A DNA stretch of 55,425 nt from Alicyclobacillus contaminans DSM 17975. Its GTDB lineage: Bacteria; Bacillota; Bacilli; Alicyclobacillales; Alicyclobacillaceae. A model generated the notes under the pieces. It was not told the origin of the DNA. It saw only the letters and a program-made list of their open reading frames with translations, and ran no database searches. The translations under genes were made by a program, and so were the position numbers. This document shows positions 25,634-34,095 of this stretch, in pieces. Numbering within the stretch: position 1 is the stretch's first letter; every line of letters starts with the position of its first letter. The stretch covers positions 1 through 55,425 of the forward strand of contig NZ_AUCA01000024.1 of NCBI RefSeq assembly GCF_000429525.1, written 5' to 3'.

Positions 25634-26236
25634 TTAGGTGTTGCTGGTCACATCGGTGTCCAGACTGGGGATGGCAGAATCCTGGGCACTGTTGTCGGTG
25701 GTCAAGGGACTGCTGGAGACATCGGTGGTGGCACTGTTTGCAGCGGATGACATCAGCCCATTGAGAAAGGTGGATTCGCTGACGCCGAGCGCATTGGCGG
25801 CTGCGACCAGGGGATTCAGGTCTTCGAGAACGGTGGTCAGGCCATCGTCTTCTGAGTTGCTGTCGTCCGTATCGTCAGCATCCAACACACTGAGCAAGTC
25901 GTTCGCAGTGCTGCCGCTACTGTCGGTCAGCCCAGATACAGCTGTGGTCATGCCCGTCAGTTGGTTCAGGAAATCCTGGGTGGACAGGCCGAGTCCGTCG
26001 GATAACGCGGACAAGGAAGTGCTCAGATCCGAGTCTGTTGTGGTTGGGTCTGTGGCCAGCAGGTTGGCCATATCGTTCGATAGGAGATCTGTGGCAGAAG
26101 TGGCACTGGCCGTACCGGCATCCGTGCTGGCGTCGGTCGAGCTGGTGTTGCTCGTGGCGTTGGTCGTGTTGGACAAGTATCGCTGCACCAGTCCAGTGAG
26201 CAGCGACGTATTCGTGCCGAGGTTGATCATGGTCAT
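25634..26236 (-). CDS. Acidic Ser/Thr/Asp-rich hypothetical protein
   Basis: A 200-residue protein I do not recognise. It is dominated by Ser, Thr, Asp, Ala and Asn, with runs such as NTTNATSNTSSTDASTDAG (about residues 24-42) and DADDTDDSNSEDDG. There is only one Arg and essentially no Lys or Cys. Between the low-complexity runs are short repeated-looking helical pieces ending in LGLSTQDFLNQLTGM and LGVSESTFLNGLMSS, which look like two diverged copies of one motif. No signal peptide or membrane helix is evident. It starts with ATG (MTMINLG) behind a GGGTG-type ribosome site and is monocistronic. A stress, spore or surface-associated role would be a guess. Confidence 0.6.
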   Translation of the reverse strand: MTMINLGTNTSLLTGLVQRYLSNTTNATSNTSSTDASTDAGTASATSATDLLSNDMANLLATDPTTTDSDLSTSLSALSDGLGLSTQDFLNQLTGMTTAVSGLTDSSGSTANDLLSVLDADDTDDSNSEDDGLTTVLEDLNPLVAAANALGVSESTFLNGLMSSAANSATTDVSSSPLTTDNSAQDSAIPSLDTDVTSNT

Positions 26237-26424
26237 TCACCCCACACCCATCAGATTTTTTCTCAGTCGGGACTGGGGCTACCAGGCAGGCAACCCCATA
26301 TAGAGTCAATGATAGCCGCTCTGCTGTCCGCAAACCTGAAAGAACGCTGAAAGTTGCAACGACGGCCTGCACCACAGTTTGGCCTGCTGCTGGTGGGGGT
26401 AAGGGTTGGCAATGTCTGCGCAGG

Positions 26425-26459
26425 TTGTCAGGGACATGTATACTGAACATGTACGACAA
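26425..26459. promoter_or_regulatory. Inverted repeat upstream of the aldo/keto reductase
   Basis: TTGTC (26425-26429) and GACAA (26455-26459) flank two copies of the self-complementary ACATGT, forming a near-symmetric element 26 bases before the reductase start. A TATACT lies in its centre (26439-26444). It looks like an operator, but no regulator gene is adjacent and a proper -35 box was not found. Confidence 0.4.
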
Positions 26460-26484
26460 AGTATGCCAATAAGGTGGGATTGCC

Positions 26485-27465
26485 GTGGAGTACGTCAAGT
26501 TGGGCAAGACGGGTCTGGAAGTGTCCCGCATCTGTCTGGGCTGCATGAGCTACGGATTGGCGGAGCGAGGAGGCCATCCGTGGGTGTTAAACGAACAGGA
26601 AAGCCGTCCGTTCATCAAGCGTGCGCTGGAGCTCGGCATCAACTTCTTTGACACTGCGAACGTATACTCCGGCGGCAGCAGTGAGGAGATTCTCGGCCGG
26701 GCGCTCAAAGACCTGGTGAAGCGCGACGAGGTGGTCATTGCGACCAAGGTCCACGGTAGAATGCGTCCCGGCCCGAATGGCGCAGGGCTGTCCCGCAAAG
26801 CCATCCTCAGTGAGATTGACAACAGTCTCCGGCGACTCGGGACGGATTACGTAGATCTCTACCAAATTCATCGCTGGGACTACGAGACGCCGATAGAGGA
26901 GACGATGGAAGCGCTGCATGACGTGGTGAAGGCGGGGAAGGCGCGGTATATCGGAGCGTCTTCGATGTACGCCTGGCAATTTTTAAAGGCGCTGCACGTG
27001 GCGGAAACGCACGGGTGGACCCGCTTTGTGTCTATGCAAAATTATTTGAATCTACTGTACCGCGAGGAGGAGCGGGAGATGTTGCCGCTCTGCGAGTCGG
27101 AGGGCATTGGCGTGATTCCGTGGAGTCCGCTGGCCAGGGGACGACTGACCCGGGACTGGGACGAGACCACGGCCCGCTCGGAGACGGACAAATTCGGACA
27201 GACGCTGTACAGTGCCATGGCCGAAGCGGATAAACGGGTTGTGAACGTGGTGGCGGAGGTGGCCAAGGAGCGCGGAGTTTCCCGGGCGCAGGTCGCGCTC
27301 GCGTGGGTGCTGCAAAAGAAACCCGTCACGGCTCCCATCATCGGGGCCACCAAAATACATCATCTGGAGGATGCGGTGGCAGCGCTGTCCGTGGAACTGA
27401 CTCCGGAAGAAGTGGCCCGCTTGGAAGCGCCGTACGTGCCCCATCCGGTCCTGGGTTTCCAGTGA
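26485..27465 (+). CDS. Aldo/keto reductase
   Basis: A 326-residue TIM-barrel oxidoreductase using NADPH. The catalytic tetrad is visible: D56 and Y61 in FFDTANVYSGG, K88 in ATKVHG and H129 in LYQIHRWD. The cofactor-binding end VTAPIIGATKIHHLEDAVAAL is typical. Overall it belongs with the YajO/YeaE-type bacterial AKRs that reduce small aldehydes and ketones. The start is GTG 26485. It stands alone between an operator-like inverted repeat and a hairpin shared with the convergent protease gene. The substrate is unknown. Confidence 0.88.
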   Translation: MEYVKLGKTGLEVSRICLGCMSYGLAERGGHPWVLNEQESRPFIKRALELGINFFDTANVYSGGSSEEILGRALKDLVKRDEVVIATKVHGRMRPGPNGAGLSRKAILSEIDNSLRRLGTDYVDLYQIHRWDYETPIEETMEALHDVVKAGKARYIGASSMYAWQFLKALHVAETHGWTRFVSMQNYLNLLYREEEREMLPLCESEGIGVIPWSPLARGRLTRDWDETTARSETDKFGQTLYSAMAEADKRVVNVVAEVAKERGVSRAQVALAWVLQKKPVTAPIIGATKIHHLEDAVAALSVELTPEEVARLEAPYVPHPVLGFQ

Positions 27466-27475
27466 CATCTTGCCG

Positions 27476-27509
27476 GGACCTCCTGCGCACTCGGTGCGGC
27501 GGGAGGTCC
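27476..27509. terminator. Hairpin between convergent aldo/keto reductase and S53 protease genes
   Basis: GGACCTCC (27476-27483) pairs with GGAGGTCC (27502-27509), with further GCAC/GTGC pairing inside. It is 10 bases after the reductase stop and 11 before the protease stop, and is followed by TTGT on the + strand. It probably ends both transcripts. Confidence 0.6.
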
Positions 27510-27520
27510 TTGTCATGGTG

Positions 27521-29401
27521 TCAGCGCCCTTGTCGGATGGCGTCCGCCAGGTTGGCGACGTTCGGGGTGCCAATGCCCACGGCGGGATCGTATCCGTTCA
27601 CCGCTTTGTAAAACCAGTTGGTGTCGCCGTCGTTGATGTCGTTGAACGGCGCGTTTTTCCCGTAGCCTCCGATGCGCATCAAGCGGTACAACGTCGGGTT
27701 GAGGAATCCGATACGCCCGCCCGTGTACTGGTTCAGGAGCGCTGTGATCCCGTTCAACTGCGGGGCCACGAAGCTGGTTCCGCCGTATCCGGCAATCCAC
27801 CCGCCATCCGTGGAGGAGTAGAGCAGGTAACCCGTTTCCGGATCTGCGTTCATCGACAAATCCGCCACGTTCCGGCCAGGGTAGTTTGCGGGTAAGTCGT
27901 ACAGGTCCACCGGCGTGGTGCCGGTGTCGTCCACAAAGCTCTGACCCGGTTCCGAATTCTTGACGCCAGGCACACCCCATTGATACCAGGGGCGCTGCCA
28001 GAGAACGCTGACCCCGCCGCCGTCGCCGACGGAGAAGACCCCCGTGTATCCGAGATTCTGCAGATAATCCCAGGCCCAGGGACGTTCCTCGGAAATGGTC
28101 ACCGTGCCGAGACGGAACGTGCGCGTGAAAGGCACGGTGGTGCCGCCGGCGGCGGTGATGTACGGATCGGACGCGGGGGCGTCGACGGTCAGCGGCGTGG
28201 AGTAGGCGGGGGCCGGGGCTTGCCGGTTGGTGTCGTACGCGCCGGAGTCGCCGGACGCCGCAAACGTTGAGATGCCCTGCGCGGCCGCCTCCATAAAGAC
28301 TTGGTCGAGGGCCTGCAGTTCATTGGCGTAATCGACACCGTTGTTTAGGGCGGACACGTAGAAGATTTCCGGCAGGCCCCAACTGACGGACAGGGTGTCC
28401 ACCCGGTTGTCGGAAATGGCTTTGTAGAATATGTCGAGGAATCCGGCGTCCGTGTTCGGCGCGTCGTAGACCACGATGTTGGCGTCCGGAGCCAGCCCGC
28501 CCGACTGTTCGACATCGAGCGTGGTTTCTGCGGATCCCGCGTCGCTGCCAAGGTCGCCCCCGCCGTCCACGTGCACCTGTTGAATCCGAGCCGGCTTGGT
28601 TTTGAGGCCTATGGTGTTCCAGTAGGTATATGCGTCATCCGGATTGAAGTTTGCCAGCGTGGCAATCCCGATGGTCTGACCTCTTCCGGTGATTCCTTTC
28701 GCATAGAGCGGGGTTACGTCGTAACGATTGGCGACGTCCCCGACCGTGTAGCTGCCCGGTTCGTTGGTGGCGGTGCCGTTCTTCGGCAGCACCACGGTGG
28801 CTCCGGGTTCTCCGTCGAGCTGTGGCGCGACCATACTCAAGGGATGAGCCGCCATCTGTGTGCTGAGCCCGGCGATGGCCAGCACGCTGTCCGCCAGCGG
28901 AGAGGGCACCTTCGGCGGTTTTTTCGGCGCGTGGAATCTCCGTCCACTCTCGGAATAATCGTGGATGGATGTGCTGAACATGTTGTTGAACTGGGCAACC
29001 GTGCCCGTGACCTTCAGCAACAGGTTGTCCGCGTACACTTCGTTGACCACCAGGCCATAGGCCTGCAGGTAGTTGATGATTTGGTGAATCTGCGCGTTCG
29101 AGGGCGCGTACTGATTGATAAATTGACCGACCGAGAGAAATTGCCGATAGCGGGGGTTGCCAGGTGTGACGGTGGCCTGGATGAAATCCTGGAGACCGGA
29201 TGGGTTGTGCATCTTGAGAATGATGGACGCGGTGACGGTCTGCGTTGCATCCGATGGACCAAGGTCCTTGGCATCGGCCGGGGCTGTGGGCTGTTCGCTC
29301 TGAATATCGCTTGTCGCGGAGGCCTGTGCCGTCGGTGTGGCGATGGCCAGCATGCCAGCGGTCAATGGCGCCGTGAACAATGCAATCTTCCATGGCTTCA
29401 C
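27521..29401 (-). CDS. Sedolisin (S53, kumamolisin-like) acid serine protease precursor
   Basis: A 626-residue secreted pre-pro-protease. A signal peptide (residues 1-28, ending AQAS) precedes a pro-domain of about 160 residues (ASIILKMHNPSGLQDFI, RYRQFLSVGQFINQYAP). The catalytic domain carries the S53 triad Glu-Asp-Ser: E292 and D296 in AETTLDVEQ and S543 in GYGGTSFVAPQ, plus the oxyanion-hole Asp D385 in AASGDSGAYD. The C-terminal calcium site FNDINDGDTNW is present. Such enzymes work at low pH, which fits an acidophile digesting proteins outside the cell. Start is GTG after AGGGGG. It appears monocistronic. Confidence 0.93.
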   Translation of the reverse strand: MKPWKIALFTAPLTAGMLAIATPTAQASATSDIQSEQPTAPADAKDLGPSDATQTVTASIILKMHNPSGLQDFIQATVTPGNPRYRQFLSVGQFINQYAPSNAQIHQIINYLQAYGLVVNEVYADNLLLKVTGTVAQFNNMFSTSIHDYSESGRRFHAPKKPPKVPSPLADSVLAIAGLSTQMAAHPLSMVAPQLDGEPGATVVLPKNGTATNEPGSYTVGDVANRYDVTPLYAKGITGRGQTIGIATLANFNPDDAYTYWNTIGLKTKPARIQQVHVDGGGDLGSDAGSAETTLDVEQSGGLAPDANIVVYDAPNTDAGFLDIFYKAISDNRVDTLSVSWGLPEIFYVSALNNGVDYANELQALDQVFMEAAAQGISTFAASGDSGAYDTNRQAPAPAYSTPLTVDAPASDPYITAAGGTTVPFTRTFRLGTVTISEERPWAWDYLQNLGYTGVFSVGDGGGVSVLWQRPWYQWGVPGVKNSEPGQSFVDDTGTTPVDLYDLPANYPGRNVADLSMNADPETGYLLYSSTDGGWIAGYGGTSFVAPQLNGITALLNQYTGGRIGFLNPTLYRLMRIGGYGKNAPFNDINDGDTNWFYKAVNGYDPAVGIGTPNVANLADAIRQGR

Positions 29402-29556
29402 GTGAAGTTCCCCCTATCTGACTGCGATGTCGGGGGAACTGCTTCTTCGATCCAATGTCTGATTCCTTTGTGAATAAGAAGGATGTTTTGTCTGAAAGGG
29501 AGAAGTTTTGTCGAAGCCGAACTCCTTGTGGATGTTGCGGTTTTGACTTGAAAATC

Positions 29557-29565
29557 TGCTATGAT
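29557..29565 (+). promoter_or_regulatory. Extended -10 promoter element of ppaC
   Basis: TGCTATGAT (29557-29565) lies 32 bases before the ppaC start codon. The best -35 candidate (TTGCGG, 29535-29540) is 19 bases away, so recognition would lean on the extended -10 element. Confidence 0.45.
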
Positions 29566-29597
29566 GTCAATGGATAGCGAGACGGAGGAGGATCACA

Positions 29598-30539
29598 GTG
29601 GAGAAGACGCTGATTTTTGGACACAAAAATCCGGACACGGATTCCATTTGCTCCGCCATTGCCTATGCGGATCTGAAGACGAAGCTCGGTCAGACGGTGG
29701 AAGCGGTTCGACTGGGAGAAGTCAATCCGGAGACGCAGTTTGTGCTCAACACGTTCCATTTTGACGCGCCACGGCTGGTGGAGACGGTTGCGAACGAGGC
29801 GAAACAGGTGATTTTGGTGGACCACAACGAGCGGCAGCAGAGTGCAACCGATGTGGACCAGGTCCAGGTGGTGGAGGTCATTGATCACCATCGCATCGCC
29901 AACTTTGAAACCAGCAATCCGTTGTACTACCGGGCTGAGCCGGTGGGATGCACGGCGACCATTCTCAAAAAGTTGTACAAGGAAAATAACGTTGAGATTG
30001 ACAAAGGCATTGCCGGCCTGATGCTGTCGGCCATCATCTCGGACACGCTGTTGCTGAAGTCGCCCACGTGCACGCCGGAAGATGCAAAAGCCGCGCGGGA
30101 ACTGGCGGCACTGGCCGGTGTCAACCTGGACGAATACGGGCTGCAGATGCTCAAAGCCGGCGCCGACCTCAGTGATAAGACCGTGGAACAGCTGATTTCG
30201 CTCGACGCAAAAGAGTTTCAGATGGGCTCGTACAAAGTGGAAATCGCGCAGGTCAATGCGGTGGATACCGATGATGTGCTGTCTCGTCAATCCGAGGTCG
30301 AGGCGCTCATTCAGCGCGTCATTGATGAAAAGAACCTGGATTTGTTCGTGTTTGTAGTCACCGATATTCTGAACAATGACTCGGTGGCTATTGCCCTCGG
30401 ACGTGCGGCGCGGGCGGTTGAGCAGGCGTACCACGTGACCTTGGAGAACAACCGGGCGTTGTTGAAGGGCGTTGTCTCCCGCAAGAAACAGGTGGTGCCG
30501 GTGTTGACGGAGACGCTGGCCGCTTTCACGCTGTCCTGA
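29598..30539 (+). CDS. ppaC: Manganese-dependent inorganic pyrophosphatase (family II)
   Basis: A 313-residue DHH-family enzyme that splits pyrophosphate into phosphate. The N-terminal metal motif [17 protein letters not shown], the DHN of [11 protein letters not shown] and the DHH of [10 protein letters not shown] are the metal ligands; the C-terminal substrate clamp SRKKQVVP is intact. Length is exactly typical. It starts with GTG behind GGAGGAGGATC. Firmicutes commonly use this cytoplasmic enzyme in place of family I pyrophosphatase. The gene is monocistronic, followed by a long inverted repeat. Confidence 0.95.
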   Translation: MEKTLIFGHKNPDTDSICSAIAYADLKTKLGQTVEAVRLGEVNPETQFVLNTFHFDAPRLVETVANEAKQVILVDHNERQQSATDVDQVQVVEVIDHHRIANFETSNPLYYRAEPVGCTATILKKLYKENNVEIDKGIAGLMLSAIISDTLLLKSPTCTPEDAKAARELAALAGVNLDEYGLQMLKAGADLSDKTVEQLISLDAKEFQMGSYKVEIAQVNAVDTDDVLSRQSEVEALIQRVIDEKNLDLFVFVVTDILNNDSVAIALGRAARAVEQAYHVTLENNRALLKGVVSRKKQVVPVLTETLAAFTLS

Positions 30540-30602
30540 CGCCGTACCTCATCGGCGCGCGCCTTCGTACCGGCGCTTCGACAGAGTGCCGCGACGGCAT
30601 GC

Positions 30603-30674
30603 CGCCATTCGCCAAAGCCATTGAGTTTATGAAGTGTTCCTTCGTAGACCTCAATGGCTTTTCGCGTAATGGCA
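30603..30674. repeat. Long imperfect inverted repeat downstream of ppaC
   Basis: Arms of about 30 bases pair around a TGTTC loop (30636-30640). AAAGCCATTGAG (30615-30626) pairs perfectly with CTCAATGGCTTT (30651-30662); TATGAAG/CTTCGTA extends inward, and GCCATT-CGC (30605-30613) with GCG-T-AATGGC extends outward. TTTT lies within the right arm, so the inner part could act as the ppaC terminator. The whole is longer than a usual terminator and may be a remnant palindromic element. No second copy was noticed in the window. Confidence 0.65.
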
Positions 30675-30764
30675 ACGTTCGGACGCCGTCGTCAAACGGG
30701 TGGGTGCCGTGCGGCGTGACGAACGCGAGGGGGATAAGTCATCGAATCAGAGAGGACAGAAACC

Positions 30765-31298
30765 ATGGACAAACATGCGTATCGTGCTATCGACTGGATT
30801 GAAGGGCTTCAACTGCTGCCGCATCCGGAGGGAGGATACTATCGGCAAACCTACGTCTCGCCGGAGGAGATCACCGACGCAGAGCTCACCGTCTCGTATC
30901 AGGGATCCAGACATCTTTCAACGAGCATCTACTTTCTGCTGACGAAGGATAGCGTCTCCCACTTCCATCGCCTGAAGTCTGACGAACTGTGGTATTTTCA
31001 CGCCGGTGCTCCGCTCACCGTGTATGTCATCCACCCCGACGGACGGTTGGAAGCGTTGAAGTTGGGACTGGACCTGGCGCGAGGACAGCGACCGCAGGTG
31101 CTGGTTCCCAAAGGCTGCATTTTCGGGTCCGCCCTCGATGACGATACCTCCGATTACGCGCTGGTGGGGTGCATGGTATCTCCCGGATTTGATTTTCAGG
31201 ACTTCGAACTGTTTGGCCGCGACGAATTATTGTCCAGATTCCCACAGCACGAGGACGTCATTGTGAAGCTGACCCCTCCACCGTTCTCAACACCCTGA
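30765..31298 (+). CDS. Cupin domain protein, DUF985 family
   Basis: A 177-residue single-cupin protein. The family start AIDWIEGLQLLPHPEGGYYRQTY, the core RHLSTSIYFLLTKDSVSHFHRLKSDELWYFHAGAPLTVYVI (which contains the metal-binding His/Glu pattern) and the end ALVGCMVSPGFDFQDFELFGRDELL match DUF985. Function is unproven in the family; relatives have been linked to sugar epimerase-like folds. It lies 47 bases before the EST2-like esterase gene on the same strand and may be co-transcribed with it. Confidence 0.88.
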   Translation: MDKHAYRAIDWIEGLQLLPHPEGGYYRQTYVSPEEITDAELTVSYQGSRHLSTSIYFLLTKDSVSHFHRLKSDELWYFHAGAPLTVYVIHPDGRLEALKLGLDLARGQRPQVLVPKGCIFGSALDDDTSDYALVGCMVSPGFDFQDFELFGRDELLSRFPQHEDVIVKLTPPPFSTP

Positions 31299-31345
31299 TC
31301 TGTCCGGCCTTTTGACATTGATGTCGCATTGCAGAAGGAGGAATC

Positions 31346-32287
31346 ATGATGACGCTCGATCCGGTCATTCAACAGATTCTTGACCGTCTCCACGCGCTGC
31401 CCGGCCCACCTCTGTCGGAGGTCACGCCCCAGGCGTTTCGCCGCCGACAGATTGCGATGCCGATGAAGCCCATTCCCGTCCGGGAAGTGCAGAACCTCAC
31501 CGTGGAACTGCCGGTGAGAACACTCCCCGTGCGCGTTTACATTCCAAACTCCCTGGGGCCGGCACCGCATCCGGCACTCGTGTTCTTTCACGGCGGCGGC
31601 TGGGTGACGGGCAGCATCGCGACACATGACCCTGTGTGCCGCGTGGTTGCCGAAGTGGCTCGCTGCTTGGTGTTTTCCGTCGAGTACCGGCTGGCGCCCG
31701 AGCACAAATTTCCAGCCGCCGTGCAGGATGCGTACGATGTGTCGCGGTGGGTGGCGGAACATGCGGAAAGGTTTGGGGTGGACGCGGATCGGATTGCGGT
31801 GGGGGGAGACAGCGCCGGCGGCAATCTGGCTGCGGTGACGGCCATTCTCGCCAAGGAGAGAGGGGAGTCGCACATTGCGTATCAGTGGTTGATCTATCCG
31901 TCCACCGGGTATCATCCGGATTCGCCGCCGCCCTCCTTGAAGGAGAACGGCGAGGGGTATCTGCTCACCGAGGAGATGATGATCTGGTTCCGGCGGCACT
32001 ACCTGAACAGCCTGGACGAGCTCACCAATCCGTACGTGTCGCCGATTCTCTATCCGGACCTGCGGGGACTGCCTCCGGCGTACATCGCCACAGCCCAGTT
32101 CGATCCGCTCCGCGACGTGGGACGCGCCTACGCCGAGGCGCTGCGAGCGGCGGAGGTGTCCGTTGCTTACGACAACTTCGAGGGACTGATTCACGGTTTT
32201 GCCCACTTCCACGGCGTCTCGCCCGGTGCCACCGCTGCGTTGGAGAAGTGTGCACAGGTGCTCGGTGACGCGCTCTGTGCGCGCTGA
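31346..32287 (+). CDS. Carboxylesterase, HSL family (EST2-like)
   Basis: A 313-residue alpha/beta hydrolase that cleaves short- to medium-chain esters. The oxyanion-hole motif HGGGW is at 82-86, the nucleophile elbow GDSAGG places S156, and D253 ([10 protein letters not shown]) and H283 (LIHGFAHF) complete the triad. Each is one residue off the numbering I recall for EST2 of Alicyclobacillus acidocaldarius (S155, D252, H282). [32 protein letters not shown] and [10 protein letters not shown] also match that protein closely. The ribosome site AAGGAGGA precedes the ATG. This is the best single taxonomic pointer in the window. Confidence 0.93.
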   Translation: MMTLDPVIQQILDRLHALPGPPLSEVTPQAFRRRQIAMPMKPIPVREVQNLTVELPVRTLPVRVYIPNSLGPAPHPALVFFHGGGWVTGSIATHDPVCRVVAEVARCLVFSVEYRLAPEHKFPAAVQDAYDVSRWVAEHAERFGVDADRIAVGGDSAGGNLAAVTAILAKERGESHIAYQWLIYPSTGYHPDSPPPSLKENGEGYLLTEEMMIWFRRHYLNSLDELTNPYVSPILYPDLRGLPPAYIATAQFDPLRDVGRAYAEALRAAEVSVAYDNFEGLIHGFAHFHGVSPGATAALEKCAQVLGDALCAR

Positions 32288-32384
32288 ACGGCGCGCATCC
32301 ATCCACCATCGTGCGAAGAGCAGGGGATTCTGCGGGACGCGGCGAAAACATCCGTAAAATTCGGTCATTTGTGGGGTGGATCCC

Positions 32385-34034
32385 ATGGAATACGATGTCA
32401 TCGTCGTGGGTGCTGGGCTCGCGGGATTGGTGGCGACAGCTGAACTGGCGGCTGCGAACAAACGCGTGGTGCTGGTGGATCAAGAACCGGAGGGATCCTT
32501 CGGCGGCCAGGCCTGGTGGTCTTTCGGCGGATTGTTCCTCGTGGATTCACCGGAGCAGCGCAGGCTCGGCATTCGCGATTCGCGCGACCTAGCTTGGCAG
32601 GACTGGGTGGGGACCGCCGGATTCGACCGCGAAGATGACGAGGACAGGTGGGCGCGGAGGTGGGCCGAGGCGTACGTGGACTTCGCTGCCGGGGAGAAGC
32701 GGGCCTGGCTGCATAGCCTCGGTGTGCGTTTTTTCCCGATTGTGGGATGGGCGGAGCGCGGAGGCTACCTGGCGGAGGGCCACGGCAACTCCGTTCCGCG
32801 CTTTCACATCGTGTGGGGAACCGGGCCGGGGATTGTCCGTCCCTTCGAGACCGCGGTGCGCCAAGCGATGGCGGACGGCATGGTGGACTACCGCCCGCGC
32901 CATCGGGTGGATGACCTCATCATGCAGGGGGGCGCGGTGATTGGTGTGCGGGGTTCAGTGCTCGTACCCAGCACCGTAGAGCGGGGCCAGGAGAGTTCCC
33001 GAGACGTGGTGGGGGAGTTTGAATTTCGCGCATCCGCCGTGGTGGTGGCGAGCGGCGGCCTGGGTGGAAACCCCGCGTTGATTCGGAAGAACTGGCCGGA
33101 ACGCTTGGGACAACCGCCCGCCACCATGCTGTGCGGCGTGCCGGCGCACGTGGACGGGCGCATGCTGGGCATTGCCGAGCGGGCGGGGGGACGTGTGGTC
33201 AATCGGGATCGCATGTGGCATTACACGGAAGGCATTCGCAACTGGAACCCGATTTGGCCCAACCACGGCATTCGCATACTGCCCGGTCCTTCCTCGCTTT
33301 GGCTGGACGCCAACGGACAGCGGCTGCCAGCCCCGAATTTTCCGGGATTTGACACGCTCGGTACGCTGAAGAACATTCTGGACACGGGCTTCGACTACTC
33401 CTGGTTCATCCTGACCGAGAAGGTGATTGCGAAAGAATTCGCGCTGTCCGGTTCCGAACAGAATCCGGATCTGACCAACAGGAGCGTACGCCTGCTGCTG
33501 AAGCGCATTGGGGCGGGCGCTCCCGGACCGGTCAAAGCCTTCATGGAGCACGGCGAAGACTTTGTGATAGCGCCTACACTGCGGGAGTTGGTCGACGGCA
33601 TGAACCGGATGGTCGGCGTCGACCGCATTCAGTTGGCGGACGTGGAGCGGCAGATCCGGGCACGGGACAGAGAAGTGGACAATCCGTTCACGAAAGATCT
33701 GCAAATCACGGCGTTGCGGGGCGCGAGGCGGTACCGAGGAGACAGGCTGATTCGCGTGGCCGCGCCGCACAAGTTCCTGGATGTGAGAAACGGCCCCCTG
33801 ATTGCGGTCCGTCTCAGGATTCTCAGTCGCAAAACGCTCGGGGGGCTGCAGACCGACCTGTTCGGTCGAGTGTTGGATGCGACCGGCGAGCCCGTCCCTG
33901 GCCTGTATGCGGTGGGAGAGGCCGCGGGATTCGGCGGTGGTGGCATGCACGGGTACCGGTCGCTGGAGGGCACGTTCCTCGGCGGTTGCCTGTTCACCGG
34001 TCGCCAGGTCGGTCTCGCGCTGGCAGGCGTGTGA
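32385..34034 (+). CDS. FAD-dependent dehydrogenase (3-ketosteroid dehydrogenase/fumarate reductase flavoprotein superfamily)
   Basis: A 549-residue flavoprotein. The FAD-binding VIVVGAGLAGLVATAELAAA opens the protein, followed by GGQAWWSFGGLFLVDSPEQRRL and a second flavin motif at the C-terminus, GLYAVGEAAGFGGGGMHGYRSLEG. The large insert with HVDGRMLGIAERAGGRVVNRDRMWHYTEG belongs to the KstD-like FAD_binding_2 group. It should carry out a flavin-linked dehydrogenation of a cyclic or steroid-like substrate, but the group is broad. ATG 32385 follows GGGGTGG; an in-frame GTG at 32376 is less likely. It seems to stand alone. Confidence 0.82.
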   Translation: MEYDVIVVGAGLAGLVATAELAAANKRVVLVDQEPEGSFGGQAWWSFGGLFLVDSPEQRRLGIRDSRDLAWQDWVGTAGFDREDDEDRWARRWAEAYVDFAAGEKRAWLHSLGVRFFPIVGWAERGGYLAEGHGNSVPRFHIVWGTGPGIVRPFETAVRQAMADGMVDYRPRHRVDDLIMQGGAVIGVRGSVLVPSTVERGQESSRDVVGEFEFRASAVVVASGGLGGNPALIRKNWPERLGQPPATMLCGVPAHVDGRMLGIAERAGGRVVNRDRMWHYTEGIRNWNPIWPNHGIRILPGPSSLWLDANGQRLPAPNFPGFDTLGTLKNILDTGFDYSWFILTEKVIAKEFALSGSEQNPDLTNRSVRLLLKRIGAGAPGPVKAFMEHGEDFVIAPTLRELVDGMNRMVGVDRIQLADVERQIRARDREVDNPFTKDLQITALRGARRYRGDRLIRVAAPHKFLDVRNGPLIAVRLRILSRKTLGGLQTDLFGRVLDATGEPVPGLYAVGEAAGFGGGGMHGYRSLEGTFLGGCLFTGRQVGLALAGV

Positions 34035-34095
34035 GGATTCGGATGCTCACAGTTGCGTATTTTTTTGCTCGCTTGCAGAACGAATTGGATGGTGT

